A stretch of DNA of 7,258 bases from Candidatus Tharpella sp. (GTDB lineage Bacteria > Desulfobacterota > Anaeroferrophillalia > Anaeroferrophillales > Tharpellaceae): NCBI GenBank assembly GCA_021163565.1, contig JAGGTT010000095.1:1-7258 (forward strand), written 5' to 3'. Positions 6,239 to 7,258 of the stretch are shown in pieces. The notes below the pieces were generated by a model. It did not search any database. It was not told where the DNA came from and worked only from the letters and a program-made list of their open reading frames with translations. How positions within the stretch are numbered: position 1 is the first letter of the stretch; each line of letters starts with the position of its first letter. The position numbers were made by a program, and so were the translations under genes.

Positions 6239-6712
6239 ATGCAGCTACTTTTAATGTTGGTTGGCAAAACTAAAAACAGTGTCTACAGTCGGGAGATAGA
6301 TGAGTACCGGCGGCGTTTAAATCGTTACTTTACTTGTGACATTAAAGAGATTAAAGAGGGGAAACCCGGTAAACGTGAAACTCCGGCGGCGTTTTGCCGG
6401 CGTCAAGGTTCGTATCTGTTGGGTGAGTTCCAGAAGCCTGCGGGTCTGAAACTGCTACTTGATGAACGCGGAAAATCCATGACCAGTCGTGAGCTTGCCG
6501 CTTTTCTGGAGCGCCTGATGACGGGTGGACAGCAGCGTCTGGTATTTTTCTGCGGTGGACCTTTCGGTTATGACCCGTCGTTACGGGAAGCGGCTGATCA
6601 TCTTATTTCACTGTCACCGATGACATTTCCGCATGAGCTCGCCCGTCTGCTTCTTTTTGAACAGCTCTATCGGGCGATGACTATTATTAAAAATGAGCCT
6701 TACCATTACTGA
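6239..6712 (+). CDS. rlmH: 23S rRNA (pseudouridine1915-N3)-methyltransferase RlmH
   Basis: RlmH transfers a methyl group from S-adenosylmethionine to N3 of pseudouridine 1915 in helix 69 of 23S rRNA, on assembled ribosomes at the subunit interface. It is a small SPOUT-class (trefoil-knot) methyltransferase that acts as a dimer. From the chosen ATG it has 157 residues (E. coli 155). The N-terminus MQLLLMLVGKTK aligns with MKLQLVAVG of E. coli without offset. LLLDERGK near 73-80 and the SAM-binding loop VFFCGGPFGYDP near 102-113 are present, as is SLSPMTFPHELARLLLFEQL near 125-144. The C-terminal YRAMTIIKNEPYHY is the family hallmark that reaches the active site of the partner subunit. Upstream in-frame ATGs at 6230 and 6236 are possible but less likely. 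It lies 21 nt after rsfS. Confidence 0.95.
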   Translation: MQLLLMLVGKTKNSVYSREIDEYRRRLNRYFTCDIKEIKEGKPGKRETPAAFCRRQGSYLLGEFQKPAGLKLLLDERGKSMTSRELAAFLERLMTGGQQRLVFFCGGPFGYDPSLREAADHLISLSPMTFPHELARLLLFEQLYRAMTIIKNEPYHY

Positions 6713-6756
6713 TTTTTTAACCAACCTTTAACCTTTAATTTTATGGATTTAATCTA

Positions 6757-7258
6757 ATGGTCTACCGTGCAATGTTTTTTGGTGGTTTACTGGTTATTCT
6801 GGGGGTTGCTTATTTCGTCAATATTAATTCGGTCGAGACCTCGGTGGCTTTGAGTGAAGGGTTGAAATTTAACAGTACCATGCCGTTTTTTCTGCTCATA
6901 GCGGTGGCGGTGGGTGGTTTCTGCAGCGGGATTTTCTTCTCTCTACTGGCCTTGAAGCGGCAAGTTGGAGATTTTTCCCGCCATCTCAGGGAAAAGCGGA
7001 TTGTTTCCGCTAAGCAGGCTCTGCTGGAAGGGGTTGAAGCTGGTTTTAAGGGTGATACCAAAAAGGCGGTGGCCCATTTGCATAAGGTCTTGAAACTTGA
7101 CAAGGGCAATATGGAGGCGACTCTGGCTCTAGTTCGTTTGCAGTTACGGGAACGTCAGCCAGGTCAGGCCTTAAAAACTCTGGATGCGGCGATAAAACAT
7201 AATCCTGAAGATCCGCGCTTGCAATGGTATCGGGTGCAGGCTCTCGAAGGCCTCGATG
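6757..7258 (+). CDS. LapA-like membrane module fused to TPR repeats (3' end outside window)
   Basis: The frame from ATG 6757 stays open to the window end (167 codons). Residues 5-21 (MFFGGLLVILGVAYFVN) and about 43-66 (PFFLLIAVAVGGFCSGIFFS) are two hydrophobic helices. They are separated by a polar stretch of about 20 residues and followed by a basic segment, the layout of the LapA/YciS (DUF1049) domain. From about residue 85 there are helix pairs with TPR spacing and residues: ALLEGVEAGFKGDTKKAVAH (88-107), then ATLALVRLQL...GQALKTLDAAIKHNPEDP (121-153), and a third repeat begins. In E. coli LapA and LapB (TPR plus rubredoxin-like domain) are separate partners controlling LPS synthesis through FtsH and LpxC. 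Here the membrane and TPR parts are one polypeptide. The start has GGA 9 nt upstream. Whether a rubredoxin-like C-terminus follows cannot be seen. The function is inferred by analogy only. Confidence 0.75.
   Translation, partial: MVYRAMFFGGLLVILGVAYFVNINSVETSVALSEGLKFNSTMPFFLLIAVAVGGFCSGIFFSLLALKRQVGDFSRHLREKRIVSAKQALLEGVEAGFKGDTKKAVAHLHKVLKLDKGNMEATLALVRLQLRERQPGQALKTLDAAIKHNPEDPRLQWYRVQALEGLD

Noticed and set aside
6713..6756. Terminator or promoter between rlmH and the LapA/TPR gene
   Set aside because: The 44-nt gap is AT-rich with a repeated AACCTTTAA-like sequence, but has no stem-loop with a T-tract and no paired -35/-10 hexamers.
6810..7109. 99-codon minus-strand frame near the window end
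   Set aside because: It is antisense to the LapA/TPR reading frame, which has clear membrane helices and TPR pattern on the plus strand.

Overview
The window is ordinary core-genome DNA of a bacterium, with moderate base composition, tight gene packing and Gram-negative character. The gene content (carB-greA-truA, a rex repressor, then proB-proA-nadD-rsfS-rlmH followed by a LapA/TPR membrane protein) fits a Desulfobacterota (deltaproteobacterial) or similar anaerobic lineage. That assignment is an inference from the presence of Rex, the proBA-nadD-rsfS order and the LapA-type envelope protein; no rRNA or other phylogenetic marker is present.

Layout. (1) Positions 1-1873, plus strand: the 3' end of carB (allosteric domain of carbamoyl-phosphate synthase), greA (transcript cleavage factor), a 115-nt gap with several overlapping inverted repeats, and truA (tRNA pseudouridine synthase) from a TTG start. 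(2) Positions 1893-2534, minus strand: rex, the NADH/NAD+-sensing repressor, tail-to-tail with truA with 19 nt between them. (3) Positions 2535-2752: a 218-bp divergent control region. It contains a near-ideal Rex-type operator (TGTGATAGTTATCACA, 2598-2613) in front of rex. It also contains an AT-rich promoter for proB with a TTGACA hexamer and a separate 7-7-7 inverted repeat. (4) Positions 2753-6712, plus strand: a compact cluster proB, proA, nadD, rsfS, rlmH, in which proA/nadD and nadD/rsfS overlap. (5) Position 6757 to the window end: a gene running off the edge, whose product has a two-helix LapA-like membrane module joined directly to TPR repeats.

How the genes fit together. proB and proA catalyse the first two steps of proline synthesis from glutamate, and the ProA step consumes NADPH. 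nadD makes the NAD precursor deamido-NAD. rsfS and rlmH act on the large ribosomal subunit, and greA and truA also serve gene expression. Rex reads the NADH/NAD+ ratio, so its placement divergent to a cluster containing an NAD biosynthesis gene is suggestive, although the operator lies closer to rex and autoregulation is the simplest reading.

I found no mobile elements, CRISPR arrays, tRNA or rRNA genes, frameshifts or convincing intrinsic terminators. I see no clear sign of a new biological system. The observations most worth checking are the rex operator region, the repeat over the proB promoter, the repeat-rich leader of truA, and the LapA-TPR fusion.
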